Of a DNA stretch of 64,000 bases, positions 34,359 to 42,955 are shown in pieces; position 1 is the first letter of the stretch; every line of letters starts with the position of its first letter. The notes below the pieces were generated by a model. It ran no database searches. It saw only the letters and a program-made list of their open reading frames with translations, and was not told the origin of the DNA. This DNA comes from Aidingimonas lacisalsi (GTDB lineage: Bacteria > Pseudomonadota > Gammaproteobacteria > Pseudomonadales > Halomonadaceae), in NCBI RefSeq assembly GCF_008079445.1, contig NZ_VRYH01000008.1, positions 57,415 to 121,414 on the forward strand, read 5' to 3'. A program made the position numbers and the translations under genes.

Positions 34359-34967
34359 ATGCTGACGTCGACGGTGCATGGATTGTTGGTGGGCGGTGGT
34401 TTGATCGTGGCGATCGGTGCCCAGAATGCGTTTGTGTTGAGTCAGGGGCTGAGACGCGAACACGCATGGTGGGTAGCGGGCATATGCGCCTTGTGCGATT
34501 GGCTGCTGGTCGGTCTGGGCGTGCTCGGCATGGGCGCGTTGATCGCTGAACAGGCATGGATGATGGCGTTGGCGCGTTGGGGAGGCGCCGTTTTCCTGGC
34601 GTGGCAGGCCACGTTGGCCATGCGCCGCGCCATGGCTCGTCATGTGCTGGAAACCGGCTCGAGCGTATCGGGGGCGCGCCGTCATGTATTGCTCGCCACC
34701 CTGGCCGTCACACTGCTGAATCCGCAGGTGTACCTCGACACCTTGATCATGCTGGGAGCGATCGGTGCCGTTCAGGCGAGTCCCGCGGGCTTTTTCGTCG
34801 GCGCCGCCTTGGCCTCTTTCGCCTGGTTCTTCGGGCTGGTGGCCGCTGCGGGTTGGCTGGCACCGCGCTTGACGAGCCCGCTGGCCTGGCGGGTCATCGA
34901 TGCCGTCATCGGGCTGATGTTGGGCATCGTTGCCTGGCGCCTGGCGATGGGCGCGCTGCTGCCGTGA
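34359..34967 (+). CDS. argO: LysE/ArgO family amino acid exporter
   Basis: A 202-residue inner-membrane exporter with about six helices. The motif GGGLIVAIGAQNAFVLSQGLRREH at residues 12-35 and LNPQVYLDTLIMLG near 118 are diagnostic of LysE/ArgO, which expel arginine or lysine to prevent overload. Pairing with a divergent ArgP supports arginine as substrate. Halophiles may also use it to limit basic amino acids, which is inference. A strong GGAGGTGAG precedes the ATG. Confidence 0.93.
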   Translation: MLTSTVHGLLVGGGLIVAIGAQNAFVLSQGLRREHAWWVAGICALCDWLLVGLGVLGMGALIAEQAWMMALARWGGAVFLAWQATLAMRRAMARHVLETGSSVSGARRHVLLATLAVTLLNPQVYLDTLIMLGAIGAVQASPAGFFVGAALASFAWFFGLVAAAGWLAPRLTSPLAWRVIDAVIGLMLGIVAWRLAMGALLP

Positions 34968-35055
34968 TCCAGGCGATCCTGCAAGACGAACAGTCGACGA
35001 CATCACTGTCTGCGGGTAGTATCCAGCCCTCAATGATGTGTCACGATGGTGCGAT

Positions 35056-36516
35056 ATGACGACGAGACAGCGTCCCAGAACGCTATGGCTTGGCCGGTGG
35101 GGCTTCGTGCTGGCTGCTACCGGCTCAGCCGTGGGGTTGGGGAATATCTGGAAGTTTCCCTACATGACCGGAGAGTATGGGGGTGGCGCCTTTGTACTGG
35201 TGTATCTGGCCTGCATTCTGGCCGTCGGCATACCGGTGATGATGGCCGAGATTGCCTTCGGCCGCCGCGGGCGAGGCAGTCCGATCGATGCGATACGTCG
35301 GGTCGTTCGCGAGTCGGGGAGCGGGGCCTGGTGGTCGCTGTTCGGCTGGATGGCGATGCTCTGCGGTTTCCTGATCCTGTCATTCTACGTGGTCGTGGCC
35401 GGCTGGTCGTTTTCCTATCTGTGGAAGACACTGACCGGAGGGCTGAATGGGACCAGTGTCGACGACATGGCGATGATCTTTGCAGCCAACAATGCCAACC
35501 CCTGGCATCTCGGCTTCTGGAGTACACTGGTGACGCTGCTGACCATGGTCATCGTCGGCAAGGGCGTTCGTGAGGGCATAGAGCGTAGTGTCAGTTGGAT
35601 GATGCCGGGGCTGGTGATCATGTTGGCACTCATGATCGTCTATGCGGCCTTTTCCGGCGGATTCAGCGACGGTGTGGCGTTCCTGTTTTCCTTCGAAGTC
35701 GGCAAGCTGTCCAGTGAAGGGCTGCTGGCGGCTCTGGGGCACGCCTTCTTTACGTTGTCTCTGGCGTCGGGAGCGATACTGACTTACGGTGCCTACCTGC
35801 CCGATCAGCGCTCCATCGCCCGGACCACCGTGAGCGTAGCGATTGCCGACACGATCGTTGCCCTGATGGCGGGCCTGGCCATTTTCCCCGTCATCTTTGC
35901 CAACGGCATGGATCCGGCCAGTGGCCCAGGCCTTCTGTTCATGAGTCTGCCATTGGCGTTCCAGGCCATGCCGTTGGGCACGCTATTCGGTGTGATCTTC
36001 TTCACCATGTTGTCGATGGCGGCCCTGACGTCGGCGATTTCGATGATCGAAGCGACGGTGGCCTGGCTCAATGAAAGCCGGGGCATTTCGCGGGCCAAGG
36101 CGTCATGGGGTGCTGGTAGCCTGCTATGGGTGATCAGTACGCTGGCTATGATGTCGTTCAATGTCGGTTCAGAATGGACGTTGGCTGGCAAACATGTCTT
36201 CGACTGGCTGGACTTCTTGACGTCGCGCTTCATGATGCCTCTGGGCGGTCTGGGGATGGCATTGATGGCCGGCTTTCTGCTGCGTCATGAAATCTTCCGT
36301 TCCGAGCTGAATCTGACGCCGGTACAACACGCCCTGTGGCTTTTCATGGTGCGTTATGTCAGCCCACTGGGTATCGTGCTGGTTTTCATCGACTCATTGG
36401 GCATCGTCACGCTCGACCTGGCGGCTCAATGGCCCTGGCTACTGGCGATTCTGGTAGCCATTACCGCGGTTGGCGAAATGGCGAGCCCGCGGCTCAAACG
36501 GCAGCTGAGCGAATGA
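35056..36516 (+). CDS. Neurotransmitter:sodium symporter (NSS) family transporter
   Basis: About 486 residues with some 11-12 transmembrane helices. The start GRWGFVLAATGSAVGLGNIWKFPYMTGEYGGGAF is the canonical NSS helix 1, with the unwound GSAVGLGN region that binds sodium and substrate. NSS proteins of bacteria carry amino acids or related compounds with Na+. Helix content and the segment LFSFEVGKLSSEGLLAALGHAFFTLSLASG fit helix 6-7 of the fold. ATG at 35056 is preferred to a GTG at 35038. A GC-rich hairpin closes the gene. The substrate is unknown. Confidence 0.93.
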   Translation: MTTRQRPRTLWLGRWGFVLAATGSAVGLGNIWKFPYMTGEYGGGAFVLVYLACILAVGIPVMMAEIAFGRRGRGSPIDAIRRVVRESGSGAWWSLFGWMAMLCGFLILSFYVVVAGWSFSYLWKTLTGGLNGTSVDDMAMIFAANNANPWHLGFWSTLVTLLTMVIVGKGVREGIERSVSWMMPGLVIMLALMIVYAAFSGGFSDGVAFLFSFEVGKLSSEGLLAALGHAFFTLSLASGAILTYGAYLPDQRSIARTTVSVAIADTIVALMAGLAIFPVIFANGMDPASGPGLLFMSLPLAFQAMPLGTLFGVIFFTMLSMAALTSAISMIEATVAWLNESRGISRAKASWGAGSLLWVISTLAMMSFNVGSEWTLAGKHVFDWLDFLTSRFMMPLGGLGMALMAGFLLRHEIFRSELNLTPVQHALWLFMVRYVSPLGIVLVFIDSLGIVTLDLAAQWPWLLAILVAITAVGEMASPRLKRQLSE

Positions 36517-36523
36517 CTTCCTT

Positions 36524-36560
36524 CGCCTCGCTGCCGCAGGGCGCGTGCGGCAGCGAGGCG
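36524..36560 (+). terminator. Strong hairpin after the NSS symporter gene
   Basis: CGCCTCGCTGCCGCA (36524-36538) pairs perfectly with TGCGGCAGCGAGGCG (36546-36560), a 15-bp GC-rich stem with a 7-base loop seven bases after the stop. The following GTCGTTATAA is only weakly T-rich. Confidence 0.7.
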
Positions 36561-36674
36561 GTCGTTATAAGGATGCAAGCATGCGTTACTGGCCAGCGGT
36601 CGATAAAAACCTTAATCTTTGGCTATATAAGGTCGCTGTTTTCTATTCAAATGCTATAAGAGAGTTTGCCCGAG

Positions 36675-37529
36675 ATGACGCTCGACGACACCCAACGCAT
36701 GAATCGGCTACGTGATTTCCCGCGCGGGCAGGTGTCTCTGGTCGGCGCCGGTCCCGGGGATCCGGAATTGTTGACACTGAAAGCCCTCAAGCGTCTCGAA
36801 GTCGCCGATGTGATACTGCATGATCGCCTGGTGAGCGCGGAGATTCTGGCGCTGGCGAATCCCGGCGCCGAGCGTCTGTATGTCGGCAAGGCACGTTCGC
36901 AGCATAGCCTGCCTCAGGATGGCATCAATCAGGCCCTGGTGGACTGGGCGTTGCAGGGCAAACGCGTGGTACGGCTCAAGGGGGGCGACCCTTTCATCTT
37001 CGGCCGCGGCGGAGAAGAGCTGGAGGCCCTGGTCAAGGCGGAAGTGGCGTTCGAGGTCGTTCCGGGTATCACTGCAGCGTCGGGGTGCAGCGCCTATGCC
37101 GGCATTCCTCTGACTCATCGTGACCATGCCCAGTCTGTCCGCTTCGTGACCGGCCATCTCAAGAATGGAAGCTGTGATCTCGATTGGCCATTGCTGGCCA
37201 CCCCCGGACAGACTCTGGTGTTCTACATGGGGTTGGGAACGCTGGATATCATACGCGAACGACTGGTGGCCCACGGCCTGGATGCCGATACCCCAGTGGC
37301 GTTGGTGGAACAGGGCACGACAGCCAGGCAACGTGTGTATCGCGGTACGCTGGCAACGCTGCCGGAGTCGCTCGACCGTGACCGTGTCGCGCCACCGACG
37401 TTGATCATCGTGGGCGGTGTCGTGGCCTTGCATGACTCGTTGGCCTGGTATGACGGTACGCAATCGACCAGCCAGGGCTGGCAGGACGGCAAGCATCCCA
37501 CCCCGCAACGTCGTTCGGATAGCGCGTGA
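36675..37529 (+). CDS. cobA: Uroporphyrinogen-III C-methyltransferase
   Basis: A 284-residue SAM-dependent methyltransferase that makes precorrin-2 for sirohaem and cobalamin. Visible motifs are [19 protein letters not shown] at the start, VLHDRLVS-type [27 protein letters not shown], and [22 protein letters not shown]. It lacks the CysG N-terminal dehydrogenase part, so it is a stand-alone SUMT. No nitrite reductase genes are adjacent, though such genes often accompany it. The next gene converges, with six bases between. Confidence 0.95.
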   Translation: MTLDDTQRMNRLRDFPRGQVSLVGAGPGDPELLTLKALKRLEVADVILHDRLVSAEILALANPGAERLYVGKARSQHSLPQDGINQALVDWALQGKRVVRLKGGDPFIFGRGGEELEALVKAEVAFEVVPGITAASGCSAYAGIPLTHRDHAQSVRFVTGHLKNGSCDLDWPLLATPGQTLVFYMGLGTLDIIRERLVAHGLDADTPVALVEQGTTARQRVYRGTLATLPESLDRDRVAPPTLIIVGGVVALHDSLAWYDGTQSTSQGWQDGKHPTPQRRSDSA

Positions 37530-37535
37530 TTCGGG

Positions 37536-38633
37536 TCATGGCGATGTGTCCTGCAGGCGCCGGTATTCGCGCTGCCATCGGCTGAGCAAGGCGTCCCGCT
37601 TGAGGTCATCCAACGTGGCCAGCAAGCCCGGGCCAAGCCGAATCGGCCTCAACGCATCGCCTAGCCGGCGACGCAATTCCCTGGCGGTGCCTTCCCCATC
37701 CAACCCTGGATGCACGGCCCCCAACGAGGTGCGTTCCGCCAACACGCGTTGCCCGGTTTCGCTCAGCAGGTAGTTGAGGAACAACTCACCGGTCTGCGGG
37801 TTGGGGGCATTGCGAGAGACGAAGACCGGCCGCTGTACGATCAGCGCATAGTCGTCGGGGATCACGACGTTCAGTTGGGGATGGTCACGCACGAAGTCGC
37901 GGGCATAGCTGCCCAGCAGGTTGTAACCAATCAGATAATCGCCGTCGGCCAACCCGTTCAGCATCTCACCGGTGGTACCGACCAGGTCGGTATTCACGCT
38001 ACCCATGGCCGATACCAATTCCCAGTAGCGCGGTGACAATTGCGCTTCCTGAATGGCATACGTATAGCCGGCACCGCTGCGTTCGGGATCATAGGTCACG
38101 ACACGACCCTGCAACGCCTCGCGCTGATTCTCGAGCAGCGTCAATAAATCGTCATGGCTGCTGATCGGCTCGAAGCGTTCCGTCAGCGCGTCGTGATAGA
38201 CCATCACGATCGGCTCGAAGGTGACCGCAAAGAGTTCATTGCGCCAGCGGGCCCACTCCGGCCAGGCCTCGGCTTCCGGGGTGTTCAATGCCCGGCCATA
38301 GCCATCGTTCGCTAGACGGTATTGCCAGGGCATGGCCGAAGAAATCACGACATCGGCGTTGGCGCCCTCATGATCCAGGAAGCGTTGGTGAAGCGCCAGC
38401 GTGGTGAAGTTGCGGTAGTGTAGATCGATGTCGGGATAGTGCTGATGGAAGGCTTTCAGCACGGGCTGGAACTGTGGGATGTCCAAGGCCCCTTCAATGA
38501 TCAGTTCCCGTGGCTCGGTCCCGGCCTGGTCAGGCATGTTAGCGGGGAAATGCACGGTATCGTCGGCGGCAAGCGGCGGGCTGACGAGTGACAGCCCGGC
38601 CATGATCAGAGACGCTGCATTCGCTCTCTTCAT
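37536..38633 (-). CDS. Periplasmic extracellular solute-binding protein linked to a two-component system
   Basis: About 365 residues with a signal peptide (MKRANAASLIMAGLSLVSPPLAA). The mature protein resembles the AfuA/PotD-type extracellular solute-binding family: ELIIEGALDIPQFQPVLKAFHQHYPDIDLHY, then a DVVISSAMPWQYRLANDGYG segment and DPERSGAGYTYAIQ. It is the third gene of an operon with a response regulator and a TctE-like kinase, each overlapping by ATGA. Without transporter subunits nearby it may serve as a periplasmic co-sensor for the kinase; this is inference from context. Confidence 0.85.
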   Translation of the reverse strand: MKRANAASLIMAGLSLVSPPLAADDTVHFPANMPDQAGTEPRELIIEGALDIPQFQPVLKAFHQHYPDIDLHYRNFTTLALHQRFLDHEGANADVVISSAMPWQYRLANDGYGRALNTPEAEAWPEWARWRNELFAVTFEPIVMVYHDALTERFEPISSHDDLLTLLENQREALQGRVVTYDPERSGAGYTYAIQEAQLSPRYWELVSAMGSVNTDLVGTTGEMLNGLADGDYLIGYNLLGSYARDFVRDHPQLNVVIPDDYALIVQRPVFVSRNAPNPQTGELFLNYLLSETGQRVLAERTSLGAVHPGLDGEGTARELRRRLGDALRPIRLGPGLLATLDDLKRDALLSRWQREYRRLQDTSP

Positions 38634-40018
38634 GCTCTCTCCCGCGTGGCGTTTGGTTGGACAAAGCGCAAGGTGACGCATAGACCGCTGCCGTTCGCCG
38701 GATCGCTCAGCAATAGACTGGCGCCGTGGGTACGAGCGATTCCATCGACGATGGCGAGCCCCAGGCCCGACCCGTCTCCGCCGTCCTGCCCGCGGTGGAA
38801 GGGGCGCAACATCAACAAACGCTGCTCGGCGGGAATGCCGGGGCCATTGTCTTCTACGACCAGTTCTGGGGGTGCCGCATTGACCCTGACCGTGATATGC
38901 GTCGCACCGTAACGCCGTGCATTATCGATGAGATTGCTCAGCGCCTCCTCCAGTTGCCAGCCGATACCCTGGATCATGACGGTGCCATCGGCTGCGTCGA
39001 CACCGATATCGATCCCGTCCCGGTAGCAGGCGTTAAAGGCATCCCTGACGGCCTGCCGGGCAATCTCATTGATATCCAGGGGGGTTAGCTCGGGCGTCGC
39101 CTCCGGGTTATTGAGGCGCGTCAGCGACAAGAGTTGCACGGCCAGGCGAGCGGTACTGGCACTGGTGGTCTGCATTGCCTGCAAGGCATCCCGCCATGCC
39201 TGAGGGTCATCCTGTCGCAACGCCAGCTCGGCACGCGCCGACAACCCGGCAAGCGGTGTGCGAAGCTGGTGAGAGGCATCACCGATGAAGCGCTCCTGAT
39301 TGGCCCGCACGCGGCGCATCCTGGCGAGCAGTTCATTGAGCGTTTCACGCAGTTCGGCAAGTTCGCGCGGTAGTGGTAAATCCAACGGTGCCAACGTGCG
39401 CGGGTCGCGTTGGCGAATCGCGCGTCGCAGGCGAGTCAACGGGCGTAGTGCGGAGCGTACGGCGAGCAACAGGACAGTGATGGCCAGGATGGCCATGGCG
39501 CCGATATACGCCAGATTGCCCAGGAAAAGCCGCCATGTGAGTCCTTCCCGGCCTTCACGAGTATGCGCGACACGCACTTCGAAGCGTTCTCTCAGACTCC
39601 AGTCTTCGAGCCGGGTCCGGCGCACTCCCTGGCGCAGTGACAAGCCCCGCCACTCGATGTCGTCGTAGTATAGGGTGTCATCCTGCGAATCGTTGCTGCG
39701 GGGGTCGCCAGGCAGGGCGGCATTACCGGTAATGAAATCGCCATCGCCGTCGTAGAGCGCATAGAAGACACGCTCCTCGGCATCGGTCGCCAGCATCTCC
39801 AGAGCCGCGGGAGGGAGATCCAGCCAAAGACGGTCATCCTGCCACTGCACCTGTTCAGCGATGGCGTGTGACGACGCCTCCAGGAGCCTGTCGAACGCCC
39901 GGTCGGCGGTCCGGCGTGCATCGAGATAGGCCTGCACCAGCATGAGTGCGCCCAATGCCAGCAGTGGCAGCAGCAACCATAACAGCAAGCGACGAAAGAG
40001 ACTGTCCGTTGCCTTCAC
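38630..40018 (-). CDS. Sensor histidine kinase (TctE-like)
   Basis: A 462-residue inner-membrane kinase. Two helices (about 12-31 and 170-192) flank a periplasmic domain of the two-component sensor kinase N-terminal type found in TctE. The H-box is DASHQLRTPLAG; the ATPase has NLIDNARRYG, VEDNGPGIP and GSGLGLAIVDG. It would phosphorylate the response regulator encoded just upstream, which overlaps it by four bases. The divergent tctCBA genes three kilobases away suggest tricarboxylate sensing. Confidence 0.92.
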   Translation of the reverse strand: MKATDSLFRRLLLWLLLPLLALGALMLVQAYLDARRTADRAFDRLLEASSHAIAEQVQWQDDRLWLDLPPAALEMLATDAEERVFYALYDGDGDFITGNAALPGDPRSNDSQDDTLYYDDIEWRGLSLRQGVRRTRLEDWSLRERFEVRVAHTREGREGLTWRLFLGNLAYIGAMAILAITVLLLAVRSALRPLTRLRRAIRQRDPRTLAPLDLPLPRELAELRETLNELLARMRRVRANQERFIGDASHQLRTPLAGLSARAELALRQDDPQAWRDALQAMQTTSASTARLAVQLLSLTRLNNPEATPELTPLDINEIARQAVRDAFNACYRDGIDIGVDAADGTVMIQGIGWQLEEALSNLIDNARRYGATHITVRVNAAPPELVVEDNGPGIPAEQRLLMLRPFHRGQDGGDGSGLGLAIVDGIARTHGASLLLSDPANGSGLCVTLRFVQPNATRERA

Positions 40019-40677
40019 GACGACTCCAGCAGATAGCCGAGGCCGCGCACGGTGCGAAGTTCCAGCGGGCTTCCGCGCAAGCGTCGTCGGAGCCGATGTA
40101 TGTAGACTTCGATAGCGTTGTCGCCCATGGCATCGTCGCCAAAGGCTTCCTTGACCAGTTGAGTCTTGTCGACCGGCTGGCCGGCATGGGACATCAGGCA
40201 GGTCAGCAGTCGTTGTTCGCGCGGCGGTAAAGCGAGAGAGCGGCCGTCGAGCGTGAAGCGTTGCGATATGGGATCGAATGACAGTGAGCCCACCTGCAGC
40301 ACCCCGCCGCGTGAATGACGCCGTAGTAAAGCGCGTACTCTGGCTTCGAGCTCATCGAGTGCAAAGGGCTTGGCAAGATAATCGTCGGCGCCCAGGTCGA
40401 GGCCGCGAACGCGATCTTCGACGGCACCACGTGCCGTCAGTATGAGCACGGGTGTTTCACTATCATGTTTGCGCAGGGCGGCGAGTCCCTCGAGTCCTCC
40501 CGCGCCGGGAAGGTTGAGATCGAGCAGAATCAAGTCATAGCCGTGATCGGGGGATGACAGAAGCCCCAGGGCACGGTCGCCATCGTCGACCGTGTCCACA
40601 TCCTGTCCTTCGAGGCGCAGCGCATCACCCAGGGTATCGGCAAGCAAGGCGTCGTCTTCCACCAGTAGCAGTTTCAT
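40015..40677 (-). CDS. OmpR family response regulator (TctD-like)
   Basis: A 220-residue regulator with an N-terminal receiver (phospho-acceptor Asp53 in LILLDLNLPG, Thr in LILTARG, Lys in DDYLAKPFALDELEARV) and a C-terminal winged-helix DNA-binding domain ending in RTVRGLGYLLESS. It starts the operon with the TctE-like kinase and the binding protein. In Salmonella TctD controls tricarboxylate uptake genes, the probable role here. It follows the IclR gene by 15 bp and may share its transcript. Confidence 0.93.
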   Translation of the reverse strand: MKLLLVEDDALLADTLGDALRLEGQDVDTVDDGDRALGLLSSPDHGYDLILLDLNLPGAGGLEGLAALRKHDSETPVLILTARGAVEDRVRGLDLGADDYLAKPFALDELEARVRALLRRHSRGGVLQVGSLSFDPISQRFTLDGRSLALPPREQRLLTCLMSHAGQPVDKTQLVKEAFGDDAMGDNAIEVYIHRLRRRLRGSPLELRTVRGLGYLLESS

Positions 40678-40692
40678 GGCGCTCTCCCTATC

Positions 40693-41286
40693 TCAGGCGC
40701 CTGTCGGATGGCGACCCAGCTCGATGATGGCGTCGTCAAGCTGGCGTGCGGCCTGGTCAGGTACCAATCTCCCCTTGGGGCCGGACAAGGCCAGCCACCA
40801 GTCGGCCTCGTCGGTGATCTGACGAAGCGTCTTGCCGACCATGATGCCACCATCGAAGGTCAGCATGGGCGAAGCATGCTCGATTGCCCAGCATTGACCG
40901 GGCCGCAGTTCGTGCCGCAGCGCCACATCGGGGATCGCCACCAGGAGGCATTCGGCCATGTCGCCGTTGACCTCGATCAATGAGGCCGTTTCGCCGCTGT
41001 CCGTTACCAGCCTATCCAGGAGGGGGCGTATCCAGGCCTCCAGCCGACGACTGGGCGAATGGCGCCGGGACAACCGCATGGGGGCATGGCCGATACGGTA
41101 ATGCCCATCGCGTCCTCGCTGCACATAACCGAAACGCTCCAATGAGCCGAGCAGACGCAGCAGGGTGCTCTTGTAGTACCCCGTAGCACCGGCCAGGTCG
41201 TTGAGCGAGAAACTCTCCTGAGGCGAATCGAATGCCTCGAGTATCGTCAAAGCCCGTTCGACGGCTTCCACACGATCTTGTGCCAT
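40693..41286 (-). CDS. IclR family transcriptional regulator
   Basis: A 197-residue regulator, short for the family (about 250). The N-terminal winged helix is clear: VERALTILEAFDSPQESFSLNDLAGATGYYKSTLLRLLGSLERFGYVQR. The C-terminal effector part (IVTDSGETASLIEV-like, then LRHELRPGQCWAIEHASPM) is abbreviated. ATG at 41286 follows GAGGA; a longer in-frame start exists. Divergent from tctCBA across 230 bp containing a nested inverted repeat, so it likely controls tctCBA. Effector might be a tricarboxylate. Confidence 0.88.
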   Translation of the reverse strand: MAQDRVEAVERALTILEAFDSPQESFSLNDLAGATGYYKSTLLRLLGSLERFGYVQRGRDGHYRIGHAPMRLSRRHSPSRRLEAWIRPLLDRLVTDSGETASLIEVNGDMAECLLVAIPDVALRHELRPGQCWAIEHASPMLTFDGGIMVGKTLRQITDEADWWLALSGPKGRLVPDQAARQLDDAIIELGRHPTGA

Positions 41287-41409
41287 GTCGTCATCGTTCC
41301 TCAAGTTCAGTTGGCTGCCCAGCGCAGACGAATTCAACTTTAGTTGTAAGTCGCGCATTACACATTGACGCCGAAGGGCAAGATGCCTAGCTTTCCATCC
41401 TAAGGAATG

Positions 41410-41435
41410 CAATTCTGCCTTACAGAATTGTAAGG
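41410..41435. promoter_or_regulatory. Nested inverted repeats, probable operator of the tctCBA locus
   Basis: CAATTCTG-N5-CAGAATTG (41410-41430) and CCTTACA-GAAT-TGTAAGG (41418-41435) are both perfect and share bases. The site lies 82 bp before the tctC start and 124 bp from the IclR start, so either the IclR or the TctD-type regulator could bind. The rest of the 230-bp gap shows no other clear symmetry. Confidence 0.6.
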
Positions 41436-41516
41436 TTCAACAACGCATTCCTGCAAGCTCTGACTTGCTATTTGTCAGTTTCCGATACGTTCATTCAATT
41501 GAAGGGGACAACAACA

Positions 41517-42503
41517 ATGTTGACGAAAACGCCGCTCAAACTGGTTGCTATCGCCACGTTGACCGCCAGCTCCGGCCTGGCCATGGCCTATGAACCCGAA
41601 GGCAAGGTCGAGTGCCTGGCGCCTGCCGATCCCGGTGGTGGCTGGGACTTCACCTGCCGCAGTGTCGGCAAGGTGATGGAAGAGTTGGATCTCGTGCCGC
41701 GTAGCGTGCAGACCGTCAATATGGCGGGTGCCGGCGGCGGTGTGGCTTATGCTCATACCGTCAGCAAGCGTGAAGGCGACGATCAACTGCTGGTGGCCGC
41801 ATCGACGGCGACCACGACGCGTCTGGCGCAAGGCCAATTCCAGGGCATGGATGCCGAGATGGTGAACTGGATCGGCGCGCTGGGTGCCGACTACGGCATC
41901 ATTGCGGTATCCGATGACTCGGAGTACGAGGATCTCCCCGCTCTGATGGATGCGTTGAAGGAAGACCCGCGTAGCGTCAAGTTTGCCGGCGGTAGCGCCA
42001 AGGGTGGCTGGGACCATCTGAAAGTGTTGATCGCAGCGCAGGCCGCCGATGTCGAGAATCTGCCACGCATTGCGTATCTCTCGTACAACAATGGCGGGGA
42101 AGCGATGACGCAAGTCGTGGGCGGTCATGTCGATGCCTTCACCGGCGATATTTCCGAAGCCCAGGGCTTCATGGACTCCGGTGACCTGCGTGTCCTGGCC
42201 GTATTGTCCGAAGAGCGCCTGCCGGGCGAGTTCTCGGATATTCCCACGGCACGTGAGCAGGGCATCGACGCGTTGGGACCGAACTGGCGTGGCTTCTACA
42301 TGCCGGCGGGGATTTCCGACGAGGCCGAAGCGTACTGGACCGAGGCCGTCAACACGGTCTACGACAGTGAAGAGTGGCAAGAAGTCATGACGCAGAATGG
42401 CCTGATGCCGTTCCAGATGAGCGGGAGTGAATTCGACGAGTTCGTCAAGAACCAGATCGATGACATCGAAGCGCTGTCCAAAGATATCGGATTGATCGAG
42501 TAA
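41517..42503 (+). CDS. tctC: Tripartite tricarboxylate transporter substrate-binding protein
   Basis: About 328 residues with a signal peptide (residues 1-23, ending GLAMA). TctC-family features are AYEPEGKVECLAPADPGGGWD at the mature start and the GGSAKGGWDHLKVLI segment. It captures citrate or another tricarboxylate in the periplasm and passes it to TctAB. AAGGGGACA precedes the ATG at 41517, preferred over an upstream in-frame start. Stop overlaps tctB (TAATG). Confidence 0.94.
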   Translation: MLTKTPLKLVAIATLTASSGLAMAYEPEGKVECLAPADPGGGWDFTCRSVGKVMEELDLVPRSVQTVNMAGAGGGVAYAHTVSKREGDDQLLVAASTATTTRLAQGQFQGMDAEMVNWIGALGADYGIIAVSDDSEYEDLPALMDALKEDPRSVKFAGGSAKGGWDHLKVLIAAQAADVENLPRIAYLSYNNGGEAMTQVVGGHVDAFTGDISEAQGFMDSGDLRVLAVLSEERLPGEFSDIPTAREQGIDALGPNWRGFYMPAGISDEAEAYWTEAVNTVYDSEEWQEVMTQNGLMPFQMSGSEFDEFVKNQIDDIEALSKDIGLIE

Positions 42504-42955
42504 TGACCTTTAACGACCGCATCTTTGGGGTCCTGATGATCGTCCTGGCCGTCGCGTACGGCTGGGGCGCCACTCAGTTTCCCGAATCGTTCGGGGGAAG
42601 CGAAGCCGTCGGGCCTTCGACGTTCCCTTTCTTGCTGGCTGCCGTGCTGGTGTTGTCCAGCCTCTACATGATCGTTCGTCCCGACCCGGACAATGCCTGG
42701 CCCTGGAGCCGGACGGGCATCGAATTGATCGTTGCCGTGGTGGTACTGGTGCTCTACGCCATGCTGCTCCAGCCACTGGGCTTCATCATCAGCACCTCTC
42801 TGGCCGTAGGTATCCTCTGCTGGCGGATGGGCGCCGTGCCGATCAAGGCCGTCGTCACCGGTGTCTCGGCCGCCGTCGTGGTATTCCTGCTGTTCAATTT
42901 CGCCCTTGACCTGTCATTGCCGATGGGGCTGCTCGAGTTTCTGGAGGTCGGCTGA
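42503..42955 (+). CDS. tctB: Tripartite tricarboxylate transporter small membrane subunit
   Basis: A 150-residue membrane protein with four predicted helices and the family features near the N-terminus (AVAYGWGATQFPESFGG, SEAVGPSTFPFLLAAVLVL). It is the small subunit that associates with TctA. It overlaps tctC (TAATG) and tctA (TGATG) by one base each. Confidence 0.92.
   Translation: MTFNDRIFGVLMIVLAVAYGWGATQFPESFGGSEAVGPSTFPFLLAAVLVLSSLYMIVRPDPDNAWPWSRTGIELIVAVVVLVLYAMLLQPLGFIISTSLAVGILCWRMGAVPIKAVVTGVSAAVVVFLLFNFALDLSLPMGLLEFLEVG

Noticed and set aside
34215..35033. N-terminal extension of argP across the divergent argO gene
   Set aside because: The frame is open but the family start MLDYKLLEALA lies at 34214, and the extension is antisense to argO.
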